From: Sphingomonas kyeonggiensis
GTDB taxonomy: Bacteria; Pseudomonadota; Alphaproteobacteria; Sphingomonadales; Sphingomonadaceae
Length of the DNA: 64,000 bases
Assembly (NCBI RefSeq): GCF_014196745.1
Contig: NZ_JACIEH010000001.1
Coordinates: 868,001-932,000, forward strand
Direction of reading: 5' to 3'
The notes beneath the pieces are model-generated. The model had not been told where the DNA came from and searched no databases. It saw nothing but the letters and a program-made list of their open reading frames with translations. The translations under genes and the position numbers were made by a program. This document shows positions 7,580 through 15,395 of this stretch, piece after piece; the first letter of the stretch is position 1, and each line of letters begins with the position of its first letter.

Positions 7580-9637
7580 ATGCGGCCCGACATACTCAAT
7601 CCACTCTTCGCCGAAGTCACGGCGCTCAAGGGGATCGGCGCCGCGCTCGCCAAGCCGCTCGAACGGCTCGGGCTGGCGCGCGTGGTCGATGTCGCCTTCC
7701 ATCTCCCCACCGGCTTCATCGACCGGATACCGCGCAGCGAGTTGATGGCATCGGACGTGGGTCGGACCATCGCGATCGAACTGACCGCGGTGAGCTACCG
7801 TTTCGGCAGCAGCCCCCGCTCGCCCGCCCGGGTGCAGGCGGAGGATGGGCATGGCAACCATGTCAGCCTGGTCTTCTTCGGCGGCAATTCGGGTTGGGCG
7901 AAGAAGCTGCTTCCCCTGAACGAGAAGCGCTGGGTCTCGGGCAAGCTCGACCAGTATGGCCAGGAGCTGCAGATCGTGCATCCCGAGGTCGCCGTGCCCG
8001 AAGAGGCGGACGGCGGCGGGCGCGAGGCGATCTATCCCTGTTCGGAGGGCATCACCTCGAAGCGGATCGCGGCGATGGCTGCCCAGGCGATCGAGCGCGC
8101 GCCCGAACTGCCCGAATGGATCGAGCCGAGCCTGAAGGACCGCCACCAATGGCCGGCCTGGAAGGAAGCGCTCGCCCGAATTCATGCCGATCCGGCCGAT
8201 GCCAAGGCGCGCGAGCGGCTCGCTTATGATGAGGTGTTCGCCAACCAGCTCGCGCTGATGCTGGTGCGCGGCGAGGCGCGGGCCAAGCGCGGGCGGCCGC
8301 TGACCGGCGATGGACGGCTGCGCGACAGGCTCCAGCTGCCGTACACGCCGACCGGCGCGCAGAGCCGCACGATCCGCGAGATCGAAGGCGACATGGCGCA
8401 GAGCCAGCCGATGCTGCGCCTGCTCCAGGGCGATGTCGGCGCGGGCAAGACTCTGGTGGCGACCATGGCGCTGCTGATCGCCGCCGAGGCCGGGGCGCAG
8501 GGCGCGATGCTGGCGCCGACCGAGATCCTGGCCCGCCAGCATTACGAGAACCTCTCGCGGCTGCTCGCCGGGCTCGATGTGCGCGTCGCGATCCTCACCG
8601 GGCGCGACAAGGGCAAGGCGCGCGAGGCGACGCTGATGGGACTCGCCGCGGGCGAGATCGACATCCTGGTCGGCACCCATGCGATCTTCCAGCAGGGCGT
8701 GACCTATCGCGACCTGGGGCTGGTGGTGGTGGACGAGCAGCACCGCTTCGGCGTGGCCGAGCGGCTGATGCTCCAGGCCAAGGCGCAGGTGCCGCCGCAC
8801 CTGCTCGTCATGACCGCCACGCCGATCCCGCGGACGCTGCAGCTCGCCTCGCACGGCGAGATGGACGTGAGCCGGCTCGACGAGATGCCGCCGGGCCGCC
8901 AGCCGATCCAGACCACGGTGATCGCCGAGGACAAGCTCGATGCGGTGATCGCCGGGCTCGGCCGGCATCTGGAGGCGGGCAAGCAGGCCTATTGGGTGTG
9001 CCCGCTGGTCGAGGAGAGCGAGAAGACCGACCTCGCCGCGGCCGAACATCGCGCCGCGACTCTCACCGCGAAGTTCGGCGCCAAGGTCGGGCTGGTCCAT
9101 GGCCGGATGAAGGGACCGGAGAAGGATGCGGTGATGGCGCGCTTCGCCAGCGGCGAGCTCGGCGTGCTGGTGGCGACCACGGTGATCGAAGTCGGCGTGG
9201 ACGTGCCCAACGCCACGCTGATCGTGATCGAGGCGGCGGACCGGTTCGGCCTGGCCCAGCTTCACCAGCTGCGCGGGCGCGTCGGGCGGGGCGGGGGGCA
9301 GTCGCACTGCATCCTGCTGCGTGGCGACAAGCTCAGCGAGACGTCTCGAGCGAGATTGGCGCTGATGCGCGACACGACCGACGGCTTCCTGATCGCCGAG
9401 CGCGACCTCGAGCTGCGCGGCGCGGGCGAGATCCTCGGCACCCGGCAATCGGGCGAGCAGACCTTCCGGCTGGCGACGCCCGAGAGCCTGGCGACGCTGA
9501 TCGCCGCAGCGAACGCCGATGCGCGATTGCTGGAGGACCAGGACCGCTCGCTGCATTCGCCGCGCGGCGAGGCGGCGCGGGTGGCGCTGTACCTGTTCGA
9601 GCGGGATGCGGCGGTGAGCTTGTTGCGGGCGGGGTAG
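7580..9637 (+). CDS. recG: ATP-dependent DNA helicase RecG
   Basis: 685 residues, full length. RecG remodels stalled replication forks and branch-migrates Holliday junctions. The N-terminal wedge/OB region (1-250) begins with a helix-hairpin-like LKGIGAALAKPLERLG. The helicase core has Walker A GDVGAGKTLVA near residue 290, the VVDEQHRFG box in place of DEAD, the TATPIPRTL motif III and the C-terminal RGRVGRGGGQSHC motif VI. A TRG-like segment (ERDLELRGAGEILGTRQSG) follows. Start ATG 7580. It is immediately followed by the low-GC islet, so recG marks the left border of acquired DNA. Confidence 0.98.
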   Translation: MRPDILNPLFAEVTALKGIGAALAKPLERLGLARVVDVAFHLPTGFIDRIPRSELMASDVGRTIAIELTAVSYRFGSSPRSPARVQAEDGHGNHVSLVFFGGNSGWAKKLLPLNEKRWVSGKLDQYGQELQIVHPEVAVPEEADGGGREAIYPCSEGITSKRIAAMAAQAIERAPELPEWIEPSLKDRHQWPAWKEALARIHADPADAKARERLAYDEVFANQLALMLVRGEARAKRGRPLTGDGRLRDRLQLPYTPTGAQSRTIREIEGDMAQSQPMLRLLQGDVGAGKTLVATMALLIAAEAGAQGAMLAPTEILARQHYENLSRLLAGLDVRVAILTGRDKGKAREATLMGLAAGEIDILVGTHAIFQQGVTYRDLGLVVVDEQHRFGVAERLMLQAKAQVPPHLLVMTATPIPRTLQLASHGEMDVSRLDEMPPGRQPIQTTVIAEDKLDAVIAGLGRHLEAGKQAYWVCPLVEESEKTDLAAAEHRAATLTAKFGAKVGLVHGRMKGPEKDAVMARFASGELGVLVATTVIEVGVDVPNATLIVIEAADRFGLAQLHQLRGRVGRGGGQSHCILLRGDKLSETSRARLALMRDTTDGFLIAERDLELRGAGEILGTRQSGEQTFRLATPESLATLIAAANADARLLEDQDRSLHSPRGEAARVALYLFERDAAVSLLRAG

Positions 9638-9686
9638 GCCTGCGCCTTCGTCCGGTACCGGGTGGGGCGAGGGGCGGACTAGGCGA

Positions 9687-9953
9687 ATGATCGTTGGCGC
9701 CTCACTTGCGAGCGTACCCCCGGCTGATCATAGTGCCCAAATGCCGACGGTCGAAGAGAATTCACCGCCTTACAGCGACGCGGATTATTACGGCTTCGTT
9801 CTTACGGGCCTGTTCGGCGTGATCGACGACGCGGAGGCGTCGCAGTGCGACCCCGAAGGAATTGCTTTCCCGCGCCAAGCCCGCGACCTGTTCTGGGCCG
9901 AATTTCAACGGCGGCACCCGGGCGCTTGGGATCCAAAGCCACCGGCCGGCTAA
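9687..9953 (+). CDS. hypothetical protein, 88 aa
   Basis: I do not recognise this frame. It encodes up to 88 residues from ATG 9687, or 70 from ATG 9741 (MPTVEENSPPYSDADYYG); neither start has a clear ribosome site. The sequence has an aromatic and acidic centre (SDADYYGFVLTGLFGVIDDAEA) and a C-terminal FWAEFQRRHPGAWDPKPP tail. No signal peptide, membrane helix or Cys pair. Base composition here is lower in GC than in recG next door, so it probably belongs to the islet with the two genes that follow. Whether it is expressed is uncertain. Confidence 0.45.
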   Translation: MIVGASLASVPPADHSAQMPTVEENSPPYSDADYYGFVLTGLFGVIDDAEASQCDPEGIAFPRQARDLFWAEFQRRHPGAWDPKPPAG

Positions 9954-10015
9954 CGCCCCAAAGTCTGCCATTGTGCTGCTCGGATCAGCGCCGGAAAGCG
10001 GACGCCTCTTCTTGA

Positions 10016-10414
10016 TCAGGAGCGCCCGGGTTTGCATTTCCCGGTTATCGACCAACCGCCATCGAGACCGCCTCCGGAAGCTTTGAAGATCAGGCTCTTT
10101 CGATCGAGGTGGAAGACTGCCGTGTAACCCGGGTCATGGTGGGGAGCGCTTCGAACGTGAACCTGCACAACCTCACTGCTCATTGCGACGGCGCAGGTGG
10201 CCCCTTGAATGCAGAATTCATAGTCTCCGTCGCGAATGGAGACCTGCTGACCCTCACCTTCGATGCGATACTTGGTCTCACTGATCTTTCGAACGCCCTC
10301 ATTGCCCTGTGATCTACCAGTTCCCACGCAGGTGAGCCTGAAGGATTCCGAATGAGCCGGTTTGCTGCCCGTAGCTGCGGCGAGAGCAGCAACAATCCCG
10401 ATCAGTGTTTTCAT
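10016..10414 (-). CDS. secreted hypothetical protein, 132 aa
   Basis: 132 residues starting at ATG 10414 with an N-terminal signal peptide (MKTLIGIVAALAAATGS, likely cleaved after the AHS-type site near residue 22). The mature part is a small beta-rich protein with four Cys (LTCVG, EFCIQ, ATCAVAM, GKCKP), consistent with disulfides in the periplasm. I see no known family. It is divergent from the preceding small gene's strand and follows 317 gene-free bases. Codon use and GC are lower than in the chromosome backbone, as for the neighbouring tailspike. Confidence 0.6.
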   Translation of the reverse strand: MKTLIGIVAALAAATGSKPAHSESFRLTCVGTGRSQGNEGVRKISETKYRIEGEGQQVSIRDGDYEFCIQGATCAVAMSSEVVQVHVRSAPHHDPGYTAVFHLDRKSLIFKASGGGLDGGWSITGKCKPGRS

Positions 10415-10731
10415 TCACCCCTCCGCGCATCTGTGCGTCAGCTCGCTGCCGAGCATGCCCGGAAACGCTCTGTCTGCAAGCCACCCAATTTCTGCCGTCC
10501 GCAGTCGCGATCGAGCGAATAAATGAGCTTGTGCCTCAGTTGCGTAAAGCTCTTAACCCGGCGCCATTGGAACGCGCGAAAGACCGGCAATCATGCACGG
10601 TGGCACTACGTGCACCCATGCTGCGCCGCGATAGTCCGCAACTGAGCACTTCCCGCCTCGTAGTGGTTGGCATTGACGTTTCTGCAGAAATTCGCCGCCA
10701 CACCACGCATGCGCAATGCGGCGGCATTTCC
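10415..10731. other. 317-base stretch without a convincing gene
   Basis: Between the secreted protein and the tailspike 3' end there is no frame with recognisable protein character on either strand. A GC-rich imperfect hairpin (GCCGCC near 10698 pairing with GGCGGC near 10726) lies at the tailspike 3' side and could help end that transcript; there is no clear T-run, so this is weak. Composition is lower in GC than the backbone. Confidence 0.5.
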
Positions 10732-12168
10732 TCAGGGTTCGATCGCGCCGAACGCCTTCCATGTACCGGGGGATCCTCCAGTGACGCAGACCCACCCAAC
10801 ATGACCGCCAGCAATGGGCTGAGAATGCAGCCAGATTCCGCCGGCGGCAAAGCTCCCCGAAACGGGTGAAGTGGTACCAGCACCCAGGAAGCCGCACGCA
10901 GCGTCCGGCCCAACTACGAATCCATTAGGCATGAACGGCCGCTTGTAGCTGATGTTACCCGCAACAATTGTCTTCTGAGGAAAACTGATGACGGCGGTAT
11001 CGTCATTGTAGATGTCGATATAGTTGGTCGATGCAAGCGACCTTATCTGGAGGCGGCAGCTTGCTTCCGCGTAAGGAAGATGCTCGAATCCATTCTTGCC
11101 GACGCGGGTGAAGGGCCCTGGCGAGACTCCCGCTCCCTGCACGTTGGCGACTGCTGCATTTTCGGCAAAGGTCAGGGCGCGTGCCGAATAGCCGTCGCCA
11201 GAGGGTAGGCCAGCAAGCACGAATCCGGAATCTTCATTCGCTCCAGCGTAGGGACTGCAACTGAGGAGTAGCGAGCGCGTGTTTACGGAGAACAGCGGGT
11301 TCTGATTTATCTCGGCATAGCAGAACAGATATACCGTAGTGTTTGGCATCGAGTTATCTGCGCCAAAACCACCGCCTGCGTTATTGTCTGCCTCGCACGA
11401 GAGATAAAGGTTGCCGAGAAAACCGCCTTCATAGAACCCCCAGCCACCATTTGCGAAAGCCCGACAAGCGTCGAAGCGACATTGACTGGCGTCCGAGCCC
11501 AAGGTTTCGAAGCCGTGCCCGCCATTGTCCATTGCGGTGCAGTTTGTCAGCGTCGATCCATTGGCATTGCCGTCCAACGGCGTGCTGTCGCCAGCGATGA
11601 TGGAGAATCCAGCTCTCCCGAATGCGTTGACATCGACTTCGCTGAGGTAGCAGGGCGCATTCAGAACGATGCCGCGAAGGTCGGATGGCCCCGCCTCCTC
11701 CATCTCGACAGTGAAGCCTTGAAGTCTGGATCGGGTGGCATTCGCACCCGAGGGCACTGGGATGGAGATGTCGGGATGCGGGAAAAGCATCGCGACTTTA
11801 CCCAGGCCGCCGCCGAGGTCTGTATACTCTCCGTTCGCCGCGAACAGAAACTTGCTCTGTTCCTTGGCTCCTCCGAGAATCACGATCGGCTTGGCGAAGA
11901 TGAGGGTTGCGCTGATCCGGAAAGTCTTCCCGGTGCCAAGATCCAGCGCTTGTCCTGCCGCCATCGCGGCAAGCGCGGCCTGGAGCTCAGCCGTATCGTC
12001 GGCTACCCCATCGCCCACGACACCGAAATCCTCCACCGACACCGTTTCGCGAAGCTTCTCCATCGCGATTCGCGGGGCGGCGCCGGTGCCGTTCTGGATG
12101 AAGCCGACCATGGCTGCGCCCTGGCCGGCACCCGTCGCTGCCAAGTCGGTATCCGTTACGAAAGCCAT
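10732..12168 (-). CDS. orphan phage-tailspike-like protein, pectate-lyase-superfamily beta-helix
   Basis: 478 residues from ATG 12168 with a good ribosome site (AGGAG, seven bases upstream). Residues 15-70 carry the classic tailspike entry: GFIQNGTGAAPRIAMEKL then ETVSVEDFGVVGDGVADDT, the start of a right-handed parallel beta-helix of the pectate-lyase-3/tailspike superfamily. The body is a string of short turns with Asn, Gly and Ser (for example GNANGSTLTNCTAMDNGGH), as in beta-helix rungs. The C-terminal about 100 residues look like a separate capping or trimerisation region. There is no signal peptide. Such proteins bind or cleave surface polysaccharide. No other phage gene is nearby. Composition is less GC-rich than the backbone, which suggests transfer. 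Confidence 0.85.
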   Translation of the reverse strand: MAFVTDTDLAATGAGQGAAMVGFIQNGTGAAPRIAMEKLRETVSVEDFGVVGDGVADDTAELQAALAAMAAGQALDLGTGKTFRISATLIFAKPIVILGGAKEQSKFLFAANGEYTDLGGGLGKVAMLFPHPDISIPVPSGANATRSRLQGFTVEMEEAGPSDLRGIVLNAPCYLSEVDVNAFGRAGFSIIAGDSTPLDGNANGSTLTNCTAMDNGGHGFETLGSDASQCRFDACRAFANGGWGFYEGGFLGNLYLSCEADNNAGGGFGADNSMPNTTVYLFCYAEINQNPLFSVNTRSLLLSCSPYAGANEDSGFVLAGLPSGDGYSARALTFAENAAVANVQGAGVSPGPFTRVGKNGFEHLPYAEASCRLQIRSLASTNYIDIYNDDTAVISFPQKTIVAGNISYKRPFMPNGFVVGPDAACGFLGAGTTSPVSGSFAAGGIWLHSQPIAGGHVGWVCVTGGSPGTWKAFGAIEP

Positions 12169-12458
12169 ATTATTCTCCTGTTCGCTCCGCGCTCACGATG
12201 AGAACAAACAGGAAACATTTGAAATCCTACATTGCAAGACGCGCTGTAACCTCGAACCAAATTCCGTCCGCATCGAGGGTAGGTCATCCAAAAGCGGTCG
12301 GACCGAAAACCGCCCATTATTGGCCATTCATTCCCCGAACTGCTTGGATCGGTCGTCGCATGGTGCCCGGGATGCGGCGGTGCGCTGCTGAGACGGAATG
12401 GCTTGGGTCGATGACGGAGCCGGTAATTGAAATACCGCATTGAACAAGGTGGATCACA

Positions 12459-12476
12459 CATCGGGTAAATCCGATG
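12459..12476. promoter_or_regulatory. candidate ArsR operator 1 (CATCGG-N6-CCGATG)
   Basis: A perfect 6-base inverted repeat with a 6-base spacer, placed just upstream of the -35 box of the arsR promoter. A near-identical palindrome with the same spacing overlaps the -10 box 38 bases further on. Assignment to ArsR is inference from position and symmetry. Confidence 0.6.
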
Positions 12477-12480
12477 CGTA

Positions 12481-12509
12481 TTGACCCCCGAGAATCCATC
12501 GTCTATTCC
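12481..12509 (+). promoter_or_regulatory. arsR promoter, sigma-70 type, predicted leaderless
   Basis: TTGACC at 12481-12486 and TATTCC at 12504-12509 are separated by exactly 17 bases. The A of the arsR ATG (12516) lies seven bases after the -10 box, where transcription should begin. There is no Shine-Dalgarno sequence before that ATG. The 290 bases upstream (12169-12458) contain no gene and are less GC-rich. Confidence 0.65.
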
Positions 12510-12514
12510 CGATG
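12497..12514. promoter_or_regulatory. candidate ArsR operator 2 (CATCGT-N6-CCGATG)
   Basis: Inverted repeat with five of six arm positions matched and the same N6 spacing as the palindrome at 12459-12476. It covers the -10 box and reaches one base short of the predicted transcript start, so a bound repressor would block polymerase. Confidence 0.6.
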
Positions 12515-12515
12515 C

Positions 12516-12848
12516 ATGGAAACCGAAACCGCCTTGGCGGCGCTCGCCGCGCTCTCGCACCCGACCCGGCTCGATGCCTTCCGGCTGCTCGTCCGGCATG
12601 AGCCGGACGGCCTGTCGACGGGCGCGCTGGTGGAGGCGAGCGGGCTGAGCCAGAGTACCTTCTCGACCCATCTTGCCGTGCTCGCCAAGGCCGGTCTCGT
12701 GGTTTCCGAGAAGCGCGGCCGGCAGCAGATCCAGCGTGCCGGTATCGACACGCTGCGGGCGCTGATGACCTTCCTTGCCAAGGATTGCTGCCAGGGGCGC
12801 GCGGAACTGTGCGAGCCGCTGCTCGCCGAACTCACCACCTGCTGCTGA
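12516..12848 (+). CDS. arsR: arsenite-responsive ArsR-family repressor
   Basis: 110 residues. A winged helix: ALSHPTRLDAFRLLVRH, then the recognition helix region GLSQSTFSTHLAVLAKAGLV and the wing SEKRGRQQIQRA. The metal site is C-terminal: Cys91-Cys92 and Cys98 (CC-X5-C), the same spacing as Cys95/96/102 of the Acidithiobacillus ferrooxidans ArsR, plus a Cys109-Cys110 tail. The classic alpha-3 ELCVCDL site is absent. The start is ATG 12516 since the promoter lies upstream of it; an in-frame ATG at 12474 precedes the -35 box. It heads the operon arsR-arsC-aqpS-arsH and should be released from its operators by As(III). Confidence 0.93.
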   Translation: METETALAALAALSHPTRLDAFRLLVRHEPDGLSTGALVEASGLSQSTFSTHLAVLAKAGLVVSEKRGRQQIQRAGIDTLRALMTFLAKDCCQGRAELCEPLLAELTTCC

Positions 12849-12859
12849 AGGACGGCACC

Positions 12860-13291
12860 GTGACCGATATCGTCATCTACCACAATCCGGACTGCGGAAC
12901 CTCGCGGAACGTGCTGGCGCTGATCCGCAACTCGGGCGTCGAGCCGCATGTCGTCGAGTATCTCAAGACGCCGCCGGCCCGCGCGCTGCTGGCCGAGATG
13001 ATCGTCCGCGCCGGGATGACGCCGCGCGCCCTGCTGCGCGAGAAGGGGACGCCGTTCGCCGAACTCGGCCTGGCGGACAGGACGCTCTCCGACGATGCGC
13101 TGCTCGATGCGATGATGGCGCACCCGGTCCTGATCAACCGGCCGCTGGTGGTCACGCCGCTGGGCGTGAAGCTCTGCCGTCCCTCGGAAGCCGTGCTCGA
13201 TATCCTGCCCGATGCCCAGAGGGCGGCCTTCGCGAAGGAGGATGGCGAGCGGGTGGTCGACGCCGGCGGCAACCGCATCCGGCCGGCGTGA
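12860..13291 (+). CDS. arsC: glutaredoxin-dependent arsenate reductase
   Basis: 143 residues, the size of the plasmid R773 ArsC. It reduces As(V) to As(III) using glutathione and glutaredoxin. The start YHNPDCGTSRN has the catalytic Cys at position 12. The conserved LINRPLVVTPLG and LCRPSE boxes carry the two Arg that hold arsenate. Start is GTG 12860 (VTDIVIYHNP), with AAGGA seven bases upstream overlapping the arsR stop region; this start reproduces the family N-terminus exactly. Twelve bases follow the arsR stop and the gene's own stop overlaps the next start (GTGA). Its product is the substrate for AqpS-mediated exit. Confidence 0.97.
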   Translation: MTDIVIYHNPDCGTSRNVLALIRNSGVEPHVVEYLKTPPARALLAEMIVRAGMTPRALLREKGTPFAELGLADRTLSDDALLDAMMAHPVLINRPLVVTPLGVKLCRPSEAVLDILPDAQRAAFAKEDGERVVDAGGNRIRPA

Positions 13292-13956
13292 GTCGCCGGG
13301 CCGTCCTCGCCGAGGCGCTGGGCAGCGCGATGCTGTTCGCGACCGTGATCGGATCCGGCATCATGGCCGAGCGGCTTGCCGGCGGTAACGTCGCCCTCGC
13401 GCTGCTCGGCAACACGCTTGCGACCGGGGCCATGCTCTTCGTGCTCGTCACGATGCTGGCGCCGGTATCGGGCGCACACATGAACCCGGCCGTCACGCTG
13501 GTCCTGCGTCTGCGCGGCCAGATCGGCACCGACACGGCGATCGCCTATGCTGGTGCCCAGATCGCCGGCGGCATCCTCGGCGTCTGGCTCGCCCATCTGA
13601 TGTTCGAGGTGTCGGTCTTCCAGCTGTCGGCGAAGATGCGCTTCGGCCCCGGACAGTGGCTTGCCGAGGCGATCGCCACTTTCGGGTTGGTGCTGACGAT
13701 CCTCGGGACGGCGAAGACGAGGCCTGGCAGCATTCCGGCGAGCGTGGCGCTCTACATCACCGCGGCCTATTGGTTCACTGCATCCACGAGCTTCGCGAAC
13801 CCCGCCATCACGATCGCGCGTGCGCTGAGCGACAGCTTCGCCGGTATCGCCCCGGCCTGCGTGCCCGGCTTCATCGCTGCCCAGCTCGTCGGTGCGGTCG
13901 CAGCCCATCTGGTCGCGGATGCGATCTTCACCGAACCCTCCGCGGAGCCCCTATGA
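13288..13956 (+). CDS. aqpS: arsenite-conducting aquaglyceroporin AqpS
   Basis: 222 residues with about six membrane helices and the two half-helix NPA motifs of the MIP family: HMNPAVT (66-68) and FANPAIT (171-173). In Sinorhizobium an aquaglyceroporin of this kind replaces the ArsB pump in an arsR-aqpS-arsC-arsH operon and lets arsenite leave down its gradient after ArsC makes it. The same logic fits here, since no ArsB or Acr3 gene is present. GTG 13288 overlaps the arsC stop and the stop overlaps the arsH ATG, so the genes are translationally chained. Whether it also conducts glycerol is unknown. Confidence 0.93.
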   Translation: MSRRAVLAEALGSAMLFATVIGSGIMAERLAGGNVALALLGNTLATGAMLFVLVTMLAPVSGAHMNPAVTLVLRLRGQIGTDTAIAYAGAQIAGGILGVWLAHLMFEVSVFQLSAKMRFGPGQWLAEAIATFGLVLTILGTAKTRPGSIPASVALYITAAYWFTASTSFANPAITIARALSDSFAGIAPACVPGFIAAQLVGAVAAHLVADAIFTEPSAEPL

Positions 13957-14690
13957 GCCGCCTTCGATCCCTGTCCGATCCCGAGCATCTGCCGGCCCTC
14001 GATCCCGCCTTCGCGATCCGGCGCCCCGCGCTCGGCATGGGCGAGGACCAGCCGGCGCCGCGTATCCTGCTGCTCTACGGTTCGCTGCGGGAGCGCTCCT
14101 TCTCGCGCCTGGCAGTCGAGGAGGCCGCCCGGCTCCTCCGGTTCTTCGGTGCGGAGACCCGCATCTTCGATCCGTCGGACCTGCCGCTGCCCGATCAGGT
14201 CGCCGGCGACGACCACCCGGCCGTGCACGAGCTGCGCGAACTGTCGCTATGGTCGGAGGGGCAGGTCTGGTGCAGCCCGGAGCGGCACGGCGCGATCTCG
14301 GGGATCATGAAGGCGCAGATCGATCATCTGCCGCTGGAGATGCGCGGCATGCGCCCCACCCAGGGCCGGACGCTTGCGGTCATGCAGGTGTCGGGCGGGT
14401 CCCAGTCGTTCAACGCGGTCAACACGCTGCGCCTGCTCGGCCGCTGGATGCGGATGTTCACCATTCCGAACCAGTCCTCCGTCGCCACGGCCTACAAGGA
14501 ATTCGACGAGGCCGGCCGGATGAAGCCGTCCAGCTATTATGACCGCATCGTCGACGTGATGGAGGAGCTGGTGCGGATCACCGTGCTGATGCGGCCGCAT
14601 GCCGGCCAGCTCGTCGATCGCTATTCCGAGCGGAAGGCGGCCGGCGTCGTCGTGCAGGCGGAGGATCATTCGGCAGTGGCGATCGGATGA
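13953..14690 (+). CDS. arsH: ArsH, NADPH:FMN oxidoreductase for organoarsenicals
   Basis: 245 residues of the flavodoxin-like NADPH-dependent FMN reductase family. The FMN phosphate loop is [14 protein letters not shown], and the ArsH hallmarks [12 protein letters not shown] and [20 protein letters not shown] follow. ArsH oxidises trivalent methylated and aromatic arsenicals and can reduce quinones and azo dyes. It is the last gene of the ars operon, with ATG 13953 overlapping the aqpS stop. Length and all visible motifs are normal for the family. Confidence 0.96.
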   Translation: MSRLRSLSDPEHLPALDPAFAIRRPALGMGEDQPAPRILLLYGSLRERSFSRLAVEEAARLLRFFGAETRIFDPSDLPLPDQVAGDDHPAVHELRELSLWSEGQVWCSPERHGAISGIMKAQIDHLPLEMRGMRPTQGRTLAVMQVSGGSQSFNAVNTLRLLGRWMRMFTIPNQSSVATAYKEFDEAGRMKPSSYYDRIVDVMEELVRITVLMRPHAGQLVDRYSERKAAGVVVQAEDHSAVAIG

Positions 14691-14759
14691 CGGCTCGGGG
14701 AATGGCCAGGCAAGCTCCCGGCGTGTATGCGGTAGAGGCCGTCTGGGGAGCATGAAGGC

Positions 14760-14966
14760 ATGCGGAATGATCGGAAGGGCCTGCTCGTTGCCATTGCGAT
14801 GATCGTCGCTGGCCTGGCTGCGTTTTTTCTCTTTCTTTTCGTCACGGGACACGATCCCGACGAACGGCCCCTGACGCTTTTCGAATGGGTCCTCGCCGGT
14901 GCCCTGATCGCACCGGGATTCGGCTATCTGCTCAAGTGGCGGAACCCGCAGAACCGCGGCGGATAA
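14760..14966 (+). CDS. small two-helix membrane protein, 68 aa
   Basis: 68 residues with two hydrophobic helices (LLVAIAMIVAGLAAFFLFLF, and FEWVLAGALIAPGFGYLL) joined by a short acidic loop HDPDERP; the C-terminus is basic (KWRNPQNR). GGGGAG lies about ten bases before ATG 14760. There is no known family that I recognise. It follows arsH by 69 bases on the same strand but its content gives no link to arsenic. Its stop is two bases from the converging PilZ gene. Confidence 0.65.
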   Translation: MRNDRKGLLVAIAMIVAGLAAFFLFLFVTGHDPDERPLTLFEWVLAGALIAPGFGYLLKWRNPQNRGG

Positions 14967-14968
14967 GG

Positions 14969-15322
14969 CTATTTCGCCTTCACCATCACCGAGATCAGCT
15001 CGTAATAGCTGGCGAGGTCGATCGCGCGTTCGAACTGGCAGCCGATGCGGCCGCCAAGTGCCCAGCGGACTTCCGCGACCACCGTGCCGGCATGCGGCAG
15101 CACTACGCGGATGCGATCGCCGGTCTCGAACGGATCGTCACAGCGCGCCATCAGGCCGTGCGCCGAGATGTTGACGATGATGAAGTTCAGCTGCTTCGCA
15201 TCGGGACCGAAGGCGCGCGCGCGGTAATAGACGTCGTCGCGTCCTTCCCGCCGGGGATCCGAATAAGCCAGGTTCGATCCAAAACTCACGCAACGCCCCA
15301 CAAACGCTTGAGGTACGTCCAT
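14969..15322 (-). CDS. PilZ-domain c-di-GMP binding protein
   Basis: 117 residues, essentially one PilZ domain. The Arg-rich N-terminal switch lies at DPRREGRDDVYYRARAFG and the second half of the signature is FIIVNISAHGLMARC, matching the (D/N)xSxxG rule. PilZ domains bind cyclic di-GMP and act as adaptors. I chose ATG 15322 (MDVPQAFVG); an in-frame TTG at 15358 would add twelve residues and lies next to GGAAGGA, so the longer form is possible. No catalytic partner is fused. It fits the other c-di-GMP genes of the window. Confidence 0.85.
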   Translation of the reverse strand: MDVPQAFVGRCVSFGSNLAYSDPRREGRDDVYYRARAFGPDAKQLNFIIVNISAHGLMARCDDPFETGDRIRVVLPHAGTVVAEVRWALGGRIGCQFERAIDLASYYELISVMVKAK

Positions 15323-15395
15323 GGTAATAGCGTTACCGCGTGAAATTCCTTCCAACAAAGCTGCTTAACGGCAACTTATCGGCGGATCCGGAAGA

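Noticed and set aside
7283..9556. Long open frame antisense to recG
   Set aside because: recG is complete on the plus strand with all helicase motifs; the antisense translation is His/Arg/Leu-rich and not protein-like.
9650..12450. Prophage or integrated element around the tailspike
   Set aside because: No integrase, tRNA target, flanking direct repeat or other phage gene was seen, so I call it an orphan gene islet only.
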